A DNA stretch of 64,000 nucleotides. It comes from Bacillus sp. FJAT-50079. Lineage in GTDB: Bacteria > Bacillota > Bacilli > Bacillales > Bacillaceae_C. The stretch lies in the NCBI RefSeq assembly GCF_018343515.1, contig NZ_JAGYPD010000005.1:266918-330917 (forward strand), written 5' to 3'. Position numbers and translations under genes: made by a program. Each line of letters starts with the position of its first letter. Position 1 is the stretch's first letter. Below the pieces are notes generated by a model. That model was given only the letters and a program-made list of their open reading frames with translations, made no database searches and was not told the DNA's origin. Shown piece by piece: positions 42,542-51,422 of this stretch.

Positions 42542-43247
42542 ACTTATATCCAATCCCTCTAACCGTCGTAATAAATCTAGGTTGGGTCGGATCAGCTTCG
42601 ACCTTTTTCCGTAGATTACTAATATGTACCATAACTGTTCGATGGTCACCGAAGCTATCTTCGCCCCAAATCTTATGAAATAGCTGCTCTGCCGTGTAAA
42701 CCCGATTTGGATTCATAGCTAGCAAACTTAAGATTTGATACTCTTTTGCTGACAAATGTATTTCCTGATGATTTACCTTCACAGAATATGATTCTTGATC
42801 AATGACTAAGCCTTCATAAATAATCATTGATTTTCTTCCTTTATTCTCATGTTCCGATTGAGTGATTCGCTTATCCAGAAAACGTCTTCTTCGCAGGTGG
42901 GCCTTTACTTTAGCAGTCAACACAGATGGACTAAAGGGTTTTGATACGTAATCGTCACCGCCGACACCTAGACCAACAATTTTATCGACATCATCTTCTT
43001 TCGCACTTAAAAATAAAATAGGAATATCGCTTTTTCGTCTAATCATTTGACATAACTCTAATCCATCCATTCCAGGCATCATCACATCTAAAATGAGCAA
43101 ATCTGGTGATACTTGATCAAATATTGTTAAAGCGATTTCACCATTTTCCGCTTCAATGACGTCATAGCCTGATTTACATAAATACAATTGCAGCACTTTA
43201 CGAATATCAGGATCATCATCGACAACAAGGATTTTTTCCTTATCCAA
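42528..43247 (-). CDS. OmpR/PhoB-family response regulator
   Basis: A 239-residue regulator: receiver domain (about 1-120; acidic pocket VVDDD, phosphorylation site Asp in LLILDVMMPGMDG, Lys in VSKPF) and a C-terminal winged helix (about 140-237, ending TTVRGIGYKF). It should be phosphorylated by a histidine kinase, most likely the giant kinase located 264 bases downstream in the same direction. The 3' end overlaps the SinI-like gene. Regulated genes are unknown; control of the SinI-like gene is a possibility suggested by position. Confidence 0.9.
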   Translation of the reverse strand: MDKEKILVVDDDPDIRKVLQLYLCKSGYDVIEAENGEIALTIFDQVSPDLLILDVMMPGMDGLELCQMIRRKSDIPILFLSAKEDDVDKIVGLGVGGDDYVSKPFSPSVLTAKVKAHLRRRRFLDKRITQSEHENKGRKSMIIYEGLVIDQESYSVKVNHQEIHLSAKEYQILSLLAMNPNRVYTAEQLFHKIWGEDSFGDHRTVMVHISNLRKKVEADPTQPRFITTVRGIGYKFTAS

Positions 43248-43668
43248 CAGACTGCCCCCATTTCAGTACGAGTTTTATCTAGTTAATAATCGTAGTTATA
43301 AATTCGTTCATACGACTAGCTTTTTAAAAAACATTTAACTATCTCTATCGGAATTTTCTAAATATAAAATCTAGTTCTATTTTACCATTTTTCAAAACAA
43401 TGTGATACCATTATTTTCAAATTCACCTTTTTAAAAAATCTAGCCACCCGTCCCTTCATAGGCAGTACTAGATCCTCAAGAAAGAGTAAAATTAAGATAC
43501 GCTTCTAGCCAGCCACCCATACCTATGTAAAAAGTGAATAATCCCTGATAACAATGCCACAAATATCTCGAAGCACAACATCATTACGTTTTTTCTAAGG
43601 AATTTCTACAATCAAGAGAGTATTCTTACTATACGTTCTTTTTACTATATTTTCCACTAATCTTTTTT
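43248..43668. other. Gap of about 420 bp, no gene seen
   Basis: AT-rich sequence upstream of the response regulator gene. I find no frame with a ribosome site, no tRNA and no clear palindromic operator. It should contain the promoter of the response regulator/kinase genes, but no pair of hexamers stands out. Confidence 0.4.
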
Positions 43669-43715
43669 AAAAAAATGCCTGCTCGTTACAAAAAGCGTTA
43701 ATGTAACGTGAGCAG
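43669..43715 (-). terminator. Terminator of the MscS-type channel gene
   Basis: CTGCTC...GTTAC pairs with GTAAC...GAGCAG (43679-43715), with a small bulge, and on the minus strand is followed by GCATTTTTTT. Confidence 0.78.
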
Positions 43716-43726
43716 ACACTATTTCC

Positions 43727-44599
43727 TTAAGCTCGGGAACCCATATTGATCGATTGCACAGCAAGCTTAATCTGATTATCATATAATTTTTGGGCTAATA
43801 TTTTTTTCGCTTCTAGAGAAGCGGCTAGATAGTCCGTATCATTCACCGTTGCAACGATTGTAAACTTGTATCCTAATGGACTTGCATCAAGGGAATGCAA
43901 TCCATATATTTTATACATTTCAACGTATTCGCCAAGCTCCTTATCCACTTTTAAATAATCTGCTTGCCTTTCGTTTAGTTCATTGCAAACATCTTGTAAG
44001 ATTGGAAAAACCTCTCCTGGATTTTGATCAAATGAGACGATAACACTTTCGAAAATCCGTCTTTTTTCCACCGATCCATTTACCGTCTTGCGAATTTCCC
44101 CATTGGAAATCGTCACGAGCTTTCCGTTAATTAATCGGATCTTGACGATGCGAAACCCTAATTCCTCAACGGTCCCCCCTTCAAGTTCACCATTAATATG
44201 AATAAAGTCCCCGCGTTTAATCGTTCCTTCAAAGATCATGAAAATCCCGCTAATGATATCATTGATTAACTTTTGCGCCCCAAACCCAATAACAGCGGCA
44301 ATAATTCCTCCAGCTAAAATAACTTCTTTTAAATCTACTACGAATGGTTTAATGGCGGCGATTAAAATAATCGTCGCAAATATATAGCGCGATGTATTTT
44401 TAACGACACTTTCAATCGTTTCTTTCTTTTTTTCTTCTAAAAGGCTCATATGTTTAAAAATCTGTCTCAGGATTGCTCTGATGATAATAATCAAGAAATA
44501 AGTAAAAAGAATCGTTAAAAACAACGTAACGAAATAATCTCTTACCTTTTCATAATTAAAATCAAAAAGATTTTGGAGCATCATAAAAAACTCATTCAT
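43727..44599 (-). CDS. MscS-family mechanosensitive ion channel
   Basis: A 290-residue membrane channel that opens under membrane tension to release solutes on osmotic downshock. Three likely membrane helices: about 22-45, 70-90 and the pore helix near 95-125, with AGGIIAAVIGFGAQKLINDIISG, the glycine/alanine pattern of MscS TM3. A beta domain with GDFIHING and the C-terminal alpha/beta domain follow. Close in form to YkuT. The ATG at 44599 is nine bases after AAAGGGG; the frame extends upstream without a ribosome site. Confidence 0.9.
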   Translation of the reverse strand: MNEFFMMLQNLFDFNYEKVRDYFVTLFLTILFTYFLIIIIRAILRQIFKHMSLLEEKKKETIESVVKNTSRYIFATIILIAAIKPFVVDLKEVILAGGIIAAVIGFGAQKLINDIISGIFMIFEGTIKRGDFIHINGELEGGTVEELGFRIVKIRLINGKLVTISNGEIRKTVNGSVEKRRIFESVIVSFDQNPGEVFPILQDVCNELNERQADYLKVDKELGEYVEMYKIYGLHSLDASPLGYKFTIVATVNDTDYLAASLEAKKILAQKLYDNQIKLAVQSINMGSRA

Positions 44600-44699
44600 A
44601 TTGTTTAACCCCTTTATTTGCAAAAGATGTCCATAGAATAATTATGAATGAACCGATCGATTTCGTAAAGACTAGCTATGAATGGAGGGATTGATTGAA

Positions 44700-44858
44700 A
44701 TGGAGAGAAAAAAGAATTCAACAGAAGAAAAAGTGGCGATGCAGGCAATTCAGAACAACCTTGAACCCGGTGATTCGGTTGACGAACATCGTGCGAGGGA
44801 AAGCGGGAATTTATTTTTAGCGGAAAAAGAAATCGAACAACAAAATAATAATTTGTGA
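44700..44858 (+). CDS. Small hydrophilic protein, unknown function
   Basis: A 52-residue charged protein (MERKKNSTEEKVAMQ..., DEHRARESGNLFLAEKEIEQQNNNL) with GGAGGG 11 bases before the ATG; a TTG three codons earlier is too close to that site. The composition is like small spore or stress peptides of bacilli, but no family is recognised. It diverges from the MscS gene and is followed by a short GC stem. Confidence 0.55.
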   Translation: MERKKNSTEEKVAMQAIQNNLEPGDSVDEHRARESGNLFLAEKEIEQQNNNL

Positions 44859-44866
44859 ATGGAATA

Positions 44867-44883
44867 AGCCCCGTTAGGGGGCT
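44867..44883. terminator. Short GC-rich hairpin between convergent genes
   Basis: AGCCCC and GGGGCT pair around a 4-5 base loop between the 52-residue protein gene and the DUF3892 gene, overlapping the latter's stop codon. T tracts are poor, so termination would be weak. Confidence 0.45.
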
Positions 44884-45187
44884 AGAATGTCGGTAGGTTA
44901 TCTAAATTATTTTCCTCAATTCCATCTGGCTCGCTGCGAATAATGTCTCTGCCATACTTATGGAACACATCGATATGAGCGATATTCCCAGCTTTCGCCT
45001 CATGTAATGCTGTCACATAATCCAACTCTCGCCCTGTATTAGTTTTAAAGGCAATAATGTTGCCATCATTATTTTTTCTGACCGCAACAATTTCTTCTTT
45101 TCCGCTGGAATTGGCTTCGGATCCATCTGAATGGTTCTCGTTTTCCCGGTACTCGTTATAAATTTTCTCAAAGTCCTGTTGATCCAT
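44882..45187 (-). CDS. DUF3892 family protein
   Basis: A 101-residue cytosolic protein. The core EEIVAVRKNNDGNIIAFKTNTG followed by RELDYVTALHEAKAG and the C-terminus RSEPDGIEENNLDNLPTF are diagnostic of DUF3892, a small family of unknown function frequent in bacilli. The N-terminal 30 residues are acidic and low in complexity. The ATG at 45187 is eight bases after GGAGG; the frame is open 13 codons further without a ribosome site. Confidence 0.82.
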   Translation of the reverse strand: MDQQDFEKIYNEYRENENHSDGSEANSSGKEEIVAVRKNNDGNIIAFKTNTGRELDYVTALHEAKAGNIAHIDVFHKYGRDIIRSEPDGIEENNLDNLPTF

Positions 45188-45240
45188 TTTTCGCACCTCC
45201 ACTATTATCCTCTGCCATCCCAGCACATTTATTCATCTGC

Positions 45241-45471
45241 CTACAAGTTCGTTCGCCATTTTTTCGTTATTACAAAAGCAGTAGCCGATGATAGTAAAGC
45301 AATCAGCAATAGTGAAAATATATTCATTTGCCCAAAATCCACTTGTGATGATTTAGCCACCGCCCCCATAAAGTTTGGGGTGTAAGCCATTGTTAGCAGT
45401 AACCCTGAAACAATTTGTAATGCCATAAAAGCAACGATAAAAATGCCTGCAAACATAATCGCCTTTTTCAA
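45241..45471 (-). CDS. Small two-helix membrane protein
   Basis: A 76-residue protein with membrane helices at about 3-27 and 50-68 and a basic C-terminus (TKKWRTNL). AGGAGG is seven bases before a TTG at 45471, while an ATG at 45477 is only one base from it, so the TTG is preferred. Unknown function. Confidence 0.55.
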   Translation of the reverse strand: MKKAIMFAGIFIVAFMALQIVSGLLLTMAYTPNFMGAVAKSSQVDFGQMNIFSLLLIALLSSATAFVITKKWRTNL

Positions 45472-45528
45472 TTTCATCCCTCCTATGTTTTTACTACGGC
45501 GTTACATGATAAAAGTTTCGTAAATTTC

Positions 45529-46137
45529 TTAAATCGCCAATCGATAAATCAAAAATCGCTCATACGAATTACGCTCGTATACCCCTGGAATAATGATTTC
45601 CTCTTTAAATTCAAAAAACGTGTGATTTTCTAAGAAAAACATATACTCTTCTGAGCCATAATACAAAACAATTTCAATATCACGGATGTTTCTTTCCGCG
45701 GACAATAAAATGTTATGAATAATCCCCATGAAAATTTGAATAGAAAATGGATTAAAAAAGTAAAAACGGTTGTCTTGCGGATCAATTTCATATTCTTCAG
45801 CTAAGCAGCAATGAAAGTGAATTTGTTCCAACTTAATTTTGGATTTTCCGCCATACGTGCTACGATTTTTTAGCGCCTCTTGATAAAGCTTTTCATTCAT
45901 TTCAATCCCAACGACCGTAGCCTTGAATAAATGGTGAATGAAAAAGTTTAACCGGCCTTTTCCGCAGCCGAAATCGACAACCCGATCACTGCTTTTAAGT
46001 TCATATTGTTGAAAAAGTTGCTCCAATGCATAATATGGCGTCGGTTCATAACGATGATAATGAAAGGACAAACTTGCTTCGTTTTGATCGCCGCTCGTTT
46101 TAATATTTAATAATTTATCATAATAATATTCCTTCAT
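45529..46137 (-). CDS. SAM-dependent methyltransferase (class I)
   Basis: A 202-residue Rossmann-type methyltransferase. The SAM-binding motif I is VVDFGCGKGRLNFF, with an acidic residue at the end of strand 2 (GIEMNE) and a motif IV-like FYFFNPF. The latter resembles N- or O-methyltransferases of small molecules. AGGAG is six to seven bases before the ATG. The gene stands alone, next to the tandem repeat region. Substrate unknown. Confidence 0.8.
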   Translation of the reverse strand: MKEYYYDKLLNIKTSGDQNEASLSFHYHRYEPTPYYALEQLFQQYELKSSDRVVDFGCGKGRLNFFIHHLFKATVVGIEMNEKLYQEALKNRSTYGGKSKIKLEQIHFHCCLAEEYEIDPQDNRFYFFNPFSIQIFMGIIHNILLSAERNIRDIEIVLYYGSEEYMFFLENHTFFEFKEEIIIPGVYERNSYERFLIYRLAI

Positions 46138-46257
46138 GATTCGCTCCTATCGGAAAGTTCGTACCTTTATTATACATGTTGGAGTGCGAAAGATCGGAAT
46201 CTTTATCCATCAGCTAAACGGTTATTACCTGAGAATCCCTTTATTTCAGGAAAATTG

Positions 46258-47378
46258 GATTTAGAACAAGTCTATTGAACATGAATGGCCTTCTTTCGGA
46301 AGTTCGGGGTTTTAGAGCAGCCCTAATAGACATGTAATGCAGCCTTTTCACCAATTCGGGATTTTAGAACATTCCTATTAGACATGAAATCCAGCCTTTT
46401 CACGAATTCGGGATTTTAGTGCATTCCTATTAGACATGTAATGCATTCTTTTCACAAATTCGGGATTTAGAACAAGTCTATTGAACATGAATGGCCTTCT
46501 TTCGGAAGTTCGGGGTTTTAGAGCAGCTCTAATAGACACGAAATGCAGCCTTTTCACCAATTCGGGATTTTAGAACATTCCTATTAGACATGGAATACAG
46601 CCTTTTCACAAATTTAGGATTTTAGAACATTCCTATTAGACATGAAATCCAGCCTTTTCACGAATATAGGATTTTAGAACGTTCCTATTAGACATGTAAT
46701 GCATCTTTTTCACGAATATAGGATTTTAGAACGTTCCTATTAGACACGAAATGCAGCCTTTTCACCAATTCGGGATTTTAGAGCCGCTCTAATAGACATG
46801 TAATGCATCTTTTTCACGAATATAGGATTTTAGAACATTCCTATTAGACATGAAATCCAGCCTTTTCACGAATTCGGGATTTTAGAACATTCCTATTAGA
46901 CATGAAATCCAGCCTTTTCACCAATTCGGGATTTTAGAGCAGCTCTAATAGACTTGTAATGCATCTTTTTCACGAATATAGGATTTTAGAACGTCCCTAT
47001 TAGACACGAAATGCAGTCTTTTCACAAATAAGGATTTTAGAACATTCCTATTAGACACGAAATGCAGCCTTTTCACCAATTCGGGATTTTAGAGCAGCTC
47101 TAATAGACTTGTAATGCATCTTTTTCACGAATATAGGATTTTAGAACGTCCCTATTAGACACGAAATGCAGTCTTTTCACAAATAAGGATTTTAGAACAT
47201 TCCTATTAGACACGAAATGCAGCCTTTTCACCAATTCGGGATTTTAGAACGTTCCTATTAGACACGAAATCCAGCCTTTTCACGAATTCGGGATTTTAGA
47301 GCAGCTCTAATAGACACAAAAAGCAACCTTTTCACAAATAAGGATTTTAGAACATTCCTAATAGACATGCTATGCATT
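46258..47378. repeat. Tandem array of 22 units of about 52 bp
   Basis: Units share the frame TTTTAGAAC-ATTCCTATTAGAC-ATGAAATCCAGCCTTTTCAC-GAATTCGGGA, varying in size from 50 to 52 bases. A subset carries the palindrome TTAGAGCAGCTCTAA in place of TTAGAACATTCCTA. Whole blocks are copied: units 14-16 recur as 17-19 without change, and units 1-2 (GGCCTTCTTTCGG variant) recur as 5-6. The unit is not a multiple of three and no frame crosses it, so it is not coding. There are no unique spacers as in CRISPR. Confidence 0.9.
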
Positions 47379-47587
47379 ATTATTAATTATTTGAAAAGGT
47401 GCTTTTATTGCTAAAAGGTATTGGAGGTGAATAATCTCCTTTTTTGTTTCAACTAAATTAAGAGTATTCAATTTTCGGTGGAAGAGTTTCAAGTCTTAGC
47501 AGAAATTGCGTTTCATTGCAATTGGTAATAAAAACTAATATCTTTAATAAAGAGTACGAATTTTTATTACAAAAGGAGGCTATTATT

Positions 47588-48196
47588 ATGAAAATTAATA
47601 ATAAAATTTTAATAGTAATATTTACAGTCTTATTAGCTGCATGTGGAAACTCTGATGTAGATAACCAGTCACAAAATCCAAATGACAATTCTTCTAATGC
47701 AGAACCACCAGAAACAGCTTCAAGCACTGACAACACTAATTCAGATATCATGGAAACAAACAATAATTCAAACGAAAAATCGGATACATCAGATGCACCA
47801 GCAAAAGATGAAGATGCAACTACTGCACATAATTCAGCGAGTCTAAAGGAAGAGTATCTTCAAAAATTAAATACTACTAAAAAAGAAATGGATGAAATAC
47901 AAAAAAACTCGGAAGCTGCCATTACATATGAAATGAAAAAAGTGGAAGGTGATAGATATGATGTTTGGGACGAATTGTTAAATGAAATTTATGGAGTCCT
48001 AAAAGATCAACTTTCTACTGATGAGATGGAACAATTAAGAGAAGAGCAAAGGAATTGGATAAACAACAGAGATGCTGCCGCAAAAGAAGCATCGCTAAAA
48101 TATGAGGGCGGTACGATGGAACAGTTAGAATATGTAACTGTTCTAGCAAATCTGACAGAAGAAAGATGTTATGAATTAGTTGAAGTTTATATTTGA
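47588..48196 (+). CDS. Lipoprotein with LprI (lysozyme-inhibitor-like, DUF1311) domain
   Basis: A 202-residue lipoprotein: signal peptide with lipobox LLAAC (Cys19), a low-complexity Asn/Ser/Thr/Asp linker (about 20-85), and a C-terminal helical LprI domain (about 95-202) with LREEQRNWINNRDAAAK and a Cys in EERCYELVEVYI. LprI proteins bind or resist lysozyme in other bacteria; here that is inferred by family. GGAGG is eight bases before the ATG at 47588; an earlier in-frame ATG (47516) has none. Surface-exposed on the membrane. Confidence 0.8.
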   Translation: MKINNKILIVIFTVLLAACGNSDVDNQSQNPNDNSSNAEPPETASSTDNTNSDIMETNNNSNEKSDTSDAPAKDEDATTAHNSASLKEEYLQKLNTTKKEMDEIQKNSEAAITYEMKKVEGDRYDVWDELLNEIYGVLKDQLSTDEMEQLREEQRNWINNRDAAAKEASLKYEGGTMEQLEYVTVLANLTEERCYELVEVYI

Positions 48197-48250
48197 TATA
48201 CATCTAAGTAGTGGAATAATAATTCACTCCTTGCCTTTTAGTTGAAGAAA

Positions 48251-48286
48251 TCTTAAAGGCATGCCACTTGAAAAATGCCTTTAAGA
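48251..48286. terminator. Hairpin between convergent LprI and hemY genes
   Basis: TCTTAAAGGCAT and ATGCCTTTAAGA make a 12-bp perfect stem with a 12-base loop. T tracts are short on both sides; position fits a shared terminator. Confidence 0.65.
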
Positions 48287-48300
48287 CTGCCTTCTATAAA

Positions 48301-49731
48301 TTATTTCTGCTTTTCTATGAATTCAACCATTTCCTCTGCTGCCGTTTTTCCTTGCCGGATGCAATCTGGGATGCCAACACCTTCATACCCGGCTCCGCAT
48401 AGAAAAATACCTGGCATTTGATTTTTCAATTGCTCCCTTGTCTTTCTCAGTTTTTCCAAATGACCTACCTCGTATTGGGGCATCGAGTGATGGTGGCGAG
48501 AGATGATGGAAAAGGATGGCTTACTCGTAACGCCCATAATTTCTTGCAAATCCTTTTGTACATTCGTGAGGATTTCTTCGTCTGATAAGTGCACCCACTC
48601 CTCCGCACCAGAACGTCCAATATATGTGCGCAATAAAACTTTTCCTTGCGGAGCTACATGTGCCCATTTCGATGATGACCATGTGCAGGCAGTAATTGTT
48701 CTACCTTCTTTACGCGGCACAACAAATCCAGATCCTGTCATCGGAAAAGAGATATCTTCCTGATTGTACGCTAAAGCGACATTCGCAACAGACACATAGT
48801 TCGTTTGTCCAAGAGTATTCATAATTGCTTGCTCGGGAAACAGTTTGGCTGCTTGCGGAGCTTGTGCGGCGACAATCACGCCATCCGCGTAAAGCTCTTC
48901 ATCGTTCTCCAAAGTGAGCTGAAAACAGCCCTCTCTTTTCTTAATTTTTGTAACGCCTTGTCCTGTTATGATTTGCTCTGTATGTAAAGCTTGAACAAGC
49001 GATTCTATAACAGTAGCAAGTCCATTTTTATATGAAAGAAATAAACTCTTTTGCGCAATTTCTGGCAAGTTTGGTACAGTTCGCTGTTTCTTTTTACTCG
49101 CAAGCATTCCAACCATCAAACTGCGATGTTTTTGTTCTAGTTGTTTAAACTGTGGAAAGGTAGAATCTAAACTTAATGTTTCTGTATCCCCCGCATAAAT
49201 ACCTGCAAGAAGTGGTTCGGTAATATTTTCTAACACCTCTTTTCCCAGTCTTCGTTTAATAAAGCTTCCTAATGCTTCATCGCCTCCGTCTTTCTTTTTT
49301 GGTAAAAGTAAATCGAATGCCGCACGGACTTTTCCAAGTGGAGAAATAAGCCCCGTTTTTATAAATGGTTTTATTTCCGTCGGAATACCGAGAACGAGAC
49401 CAAGGGGCATTGGATGAAGCTTGCCTTTGTGTAAAATATAGTTCGCTTTATTGCTCGGATCCGTTGCGATTAACTCATTTTCAATTCCTAATTCCTTTGT
49501 CAGCGCCAAGATGGAAGGCTTTCGAGCTAAAAAGGAGTCAGGTCCCCTTTCAATGATAAAGCCGGCACGGCGAATCGTTTGGATTTTTCCACCTAATGCT
49601 TTACCTTTTTCAACAATCGTAATTTCAACAGGAATGCATAGCTTTTCATACCTTTTTTTCGTATAAAAAGCCGCTACTAATCCTGTTATTCCTCCGCCTA
49701 TAATGACAATCTTTCTTTGTTCGTTGACCAT
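48301..49731 (-). CDS. hemY: Protoporphyrinogen/coproporphyrinogen III oxidase HemY
   Basis: A 476-residue FAD enzyme of haem synthesis. The N-terminal dinucleotide fold has VIIGGGITGLVAA, followed by EITIVEKGKALGGKIQT and IERGPDSFLARKP; the C-terminal FAD motif is GIFLCGAGYEGVGIPDCIRQG. In Gram-positives HemY oxidises coproporphyrinogen III. The ATG at 49731 lies 16 bases after the radical-SAM gene stop; upstream codons in the same frame overlap that gene and have no ribosome site. Here it is separated from hemE/hemH and coupled to a radical SAM gene behind an FNR-type promoter. Confidence 0.92.
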   Translation of the reverse strand: MVNEQRKIVIIGGGITGLVAAFYTKKRYEKLCIPVEITIVEKGKALGGKIQTIRRAGFIIERGPDSFLARKPSILALTKELGIENELIATDPSNKANYILHKGKLHPMPLGLVLGIPTEIKPFIKTGLISPLGKVRAAFDLLLPKKKDGGDEALGSFIKRRLGKEVLENITEPLLAGIYAGDTETLSLDSTFPQFKQLEQKHRSLMVGMLASKKKQRTVPNLPEIAQKSLFLSYKNGLATVIESLVQALHTEQIITGQGVTKIKKREGCFQLTLENDEELYADGVIVAAQAPQAAKLFPEQAIMNTLGQTNYVSVANVALAYNQEDISFPMTGSGFVVPRKEGRTITACTWSSSKWAHVAPQGKVLLRTYIGRSGAEEWVHLSDEEILTNVQKDLQEIMGVTSKPSFSIISRHHHSMPQYEVGHLEKLRKTREQLKNQMPGIFLCGAGYEGVGIPDCIRQGKTAAEEMVEFIEKQK

Positions 49732-49747
49732 TCTTTGATCTACTCCT

Positions 49748-50839
49748 TTATCTTGCAAGGGCCTTTGGAATATACGCGCATGATGGATCGCTTTCCAAAT
49801 AGTCACCTGTAACGGCATACGCTCTTGAGCGGGAGCCGCCGCAAATTTCCTTGAATTCACAAACGCCACATTTGCCTTTTAATAGCGATTTATTACGCAG
49901 CTCTTGCATGACAGATGAATTCCGATAAATATCGGCAAGCGATTGCTCCCTCACATTTCCGCATACAACAGGGAGAAAGCCGCTCGGATACACATCGCCA
50001 ATATGGCTAATAAAAACAAATCCATCCCCGTCATTGACGCTTTTATGGGCACGACCGAGCAAATCTTCCCGTTTCCCTACTTGATTGCTTAGTGTCTCAC
50101 CCATTTTTTGCTTCTCCTGAAGGAAAACTCTGCGGTAAAAAGGTGCCTCCGTAGTTTTCACTCCATAAGGCATTTTTCGCTGAATACGATACAACCATTT
50201 CATAACTTCTTCGTGTTGCTCCGGGGTAATCATATCTTTTTCCATCCCGCGGCCCGTTGGAACGAGGAAAAACAAACTCCAAAGGACAGCCCCCATCTCT
50301 TCCACTTTTTGAGATATCGCTTCGAGATCATGGAGATTATAGTTTGATACGGTCGTATTGACTTGGATGGGGATGCTCATTTCCTTCAAATATTCAATCC
50401 CCCTCATCGTCATATCATACGAACCTTTTGTTCCTCTAAAATGGTCGTGAATTTCCGCACACGATCCATCAAGACTGAAGGCCCATCGTGACAAGCCCAC
50501 TTCTTTCGCCTTTTGGATCGCTTTGAATGTAACTCTTGGTGTTGCGCTTGGTGTCATCGAAACAGGCAGCTTTTTTTCTTCAATCGCATAGCGAGCAAGA
50601 TTATATAAATCTGGCCGCATTAAAGGGTCTCCTCCCGTGAATACAAATAGCGGATGATCCATTTCAGCAATCTCATCAATGAGCCTTTTCCCTTCCTCAA
50701 AAGAAAGCTGACGCGGATCGGCTTTATATTGCGCCTCCGCTCGACAATGCAGACATTTTAATGCGCAGGCACGCGTGACTTCCCATATAACAATGAAAGG
50801 ATTTACGTTATAATCTCGTTCTTTTACGATCGGAAACAT
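49748..50839 (-). CDS. Radical SAM/SPASM protein linked to haem synthesis
   Basis: A 363-residue enzyme. The 4Fe-4S/SAM motif CALKCLHC is near residue 25, with GGDPLMRPD (the GGEP-type SAM contact). The C-terminal SPASM-type cysteines are CGVCEFKEICGG and DPSCAY, binding extra clusters. Relatives such as AhbD and NirJ act on haem precursors; a haem-related reaction that works without oxygen is inferred from the hemY neighbour. The ATG at 50839 follows AGAGG by seven bases. A TATAAT at 50878-50883 with an FNR box upstream places the transcript start near 50871, supporting this start. Confidence 0.83.
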   Translation of the reverse strand: MFPIVKERDYNVNPFIVIWEVTRACALKCLHCRAEAQYKADPRQLSFEEGKRLIDEIAEMDHPLFVFTGGDPLMRPDLYNLARYAIEEKKLPVSMTPSATPRVTFKAIQKAKEVGLSRWAFSLDGSCAEIHDHFRGTKGSYDMTMRGIEYLKEMSIPIQVNTTVSNYNLHDLEAISQKVEEMGAVLWSLFFLVPTGRGMEKDMITPEQHEEVMKWLYRIQRKMPYGVKTTEAPFYRRVFLQEKQKMGETLSNQVGKREDLLGRAHKSVNDGDGFVFISHIGDVYPSGFLPVVCGNVREQSLADIYRNSSVMQELRNKSLLKGKCGVCEFKEICGGSRSRAYAVTGDYLESDPSCAYIPKALAR

Positions 50840-50877
50840 GTGAATTCCTCTCTTCTTTAAATATTCTTCCATCTGCA

Positions 50878-50920
50878 ATTATATTTGAGTAGGGACATTC
50901 CCTCTGTGATAGTTGTCACA
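50878..50920 (-). promoter_or_regulatory. FNR/CRP-type box and -10 for the radical SAM-hemY operon
   Basis: TGTGATAGTTGTCACA (50905-50920) is a perfect TGTGA-N6-TCACA. On the minus strand a perfect TATAAT (50878-50883) lies downstream so that the box is centred about 41.5 bases before the expected start, the classic activator position. Confidence 0.9.
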
Positions 50921-50930
50921 AAATAAGGTA

Positions 50931-51020
50931 AATAATAAAAAACAGGTATAGAAAACGACTCATTTTCTATACCTGATCAATTCATTGTCCAGATTTTTTC
51001 GAGCCCGTTCGAAAAAATCT
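50931..51020 (-). terminator. Two tandem hairpins ending the DUF2249-DUF59 operon
   Basis: CAGGTATAGAAAA / TTTTCTATACCTG (50943-50975, 13-bp stem) is followed by TTTTTTATT on the minus strand, a strong terminator. Before it lies AGATTTTTTCGA / TCGAAAAAATCT (50991-51020, 12 bp). Together they close the leftward operon that stops at 51115. Confidence 0.85.
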
Positions 51021-51114
51021 GTTACATCGCCGGAAACTTACCTTTAATCAGCAGGGAGTTTTTTACATACAATATGGATTCATCTCGCCAATGCGGGATT
51101 TCCTCTGATTCAAG

Positions 51115-51408
51115 TTAAAAAGCTCCTAGTATCATTTTTCCTTCTTCACTAATCATTTCAGGAGTCCATTGCGGTTCCCAAACAACGTCAACGTTGACTG
51201 TTTGAATGTCGAGCTTTTCTAGTAATGCGATCTTCACACTGTTCACAATTGAATCATGCATCGGGCAGCCTGGGGTCGTTAGCGTCATTTTTATATAAAT
51301 GTCACCATCATTACACTGCATATCATAAACAAGTCCAAGATCAATAATGCTTATTCCTAACTCTGGGTCATAAACAAGCTTTAATACTTCTTTGATGTTT
51401 TCTACCAC
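51115..51408 (-). CDS. DUF59/MIP18-family iron-sulfur assembly factor
   Basis: A 97-residue protein of the PaaD/SufT-like family that helps mature Fe-S proteins. Family block: VYDPELGISIIDLGLVYD, then KMTLTTPGCPMHDSI with the reactive Cys. Start is GTG at 51408, nine bases after GGAG. It is the last gene of the DUF2249 operon; it may serve Fe-S enzymes made under low oxygen. Confidence 0.88.
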   Translation of the reverse strand: MVENIKEVLKLVYDPELGISIIDLGLVYDMQCNDGDIYIKMTLTTPGCPMHDSIVNSVKIALLEKLDIQTVNVDVVWEPQWTPEMISEEGKMILGAF

Positions 51409-51422
51409 ATCGCCTCACTCCT

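Noticed and set aside
46378-46560. 60-residue minus-strand frame inside the tandem array
   Set aside because: The repeat period is not a multiple of three, there is no ribosome site, and the frame breaks in the other units.
46258-47378. Tandem array considered as a second CRISPR array
   Set aside because: The full 52-bp unit is conserved; there are no unique spacers of constant length, and unit blocks are duplicated.
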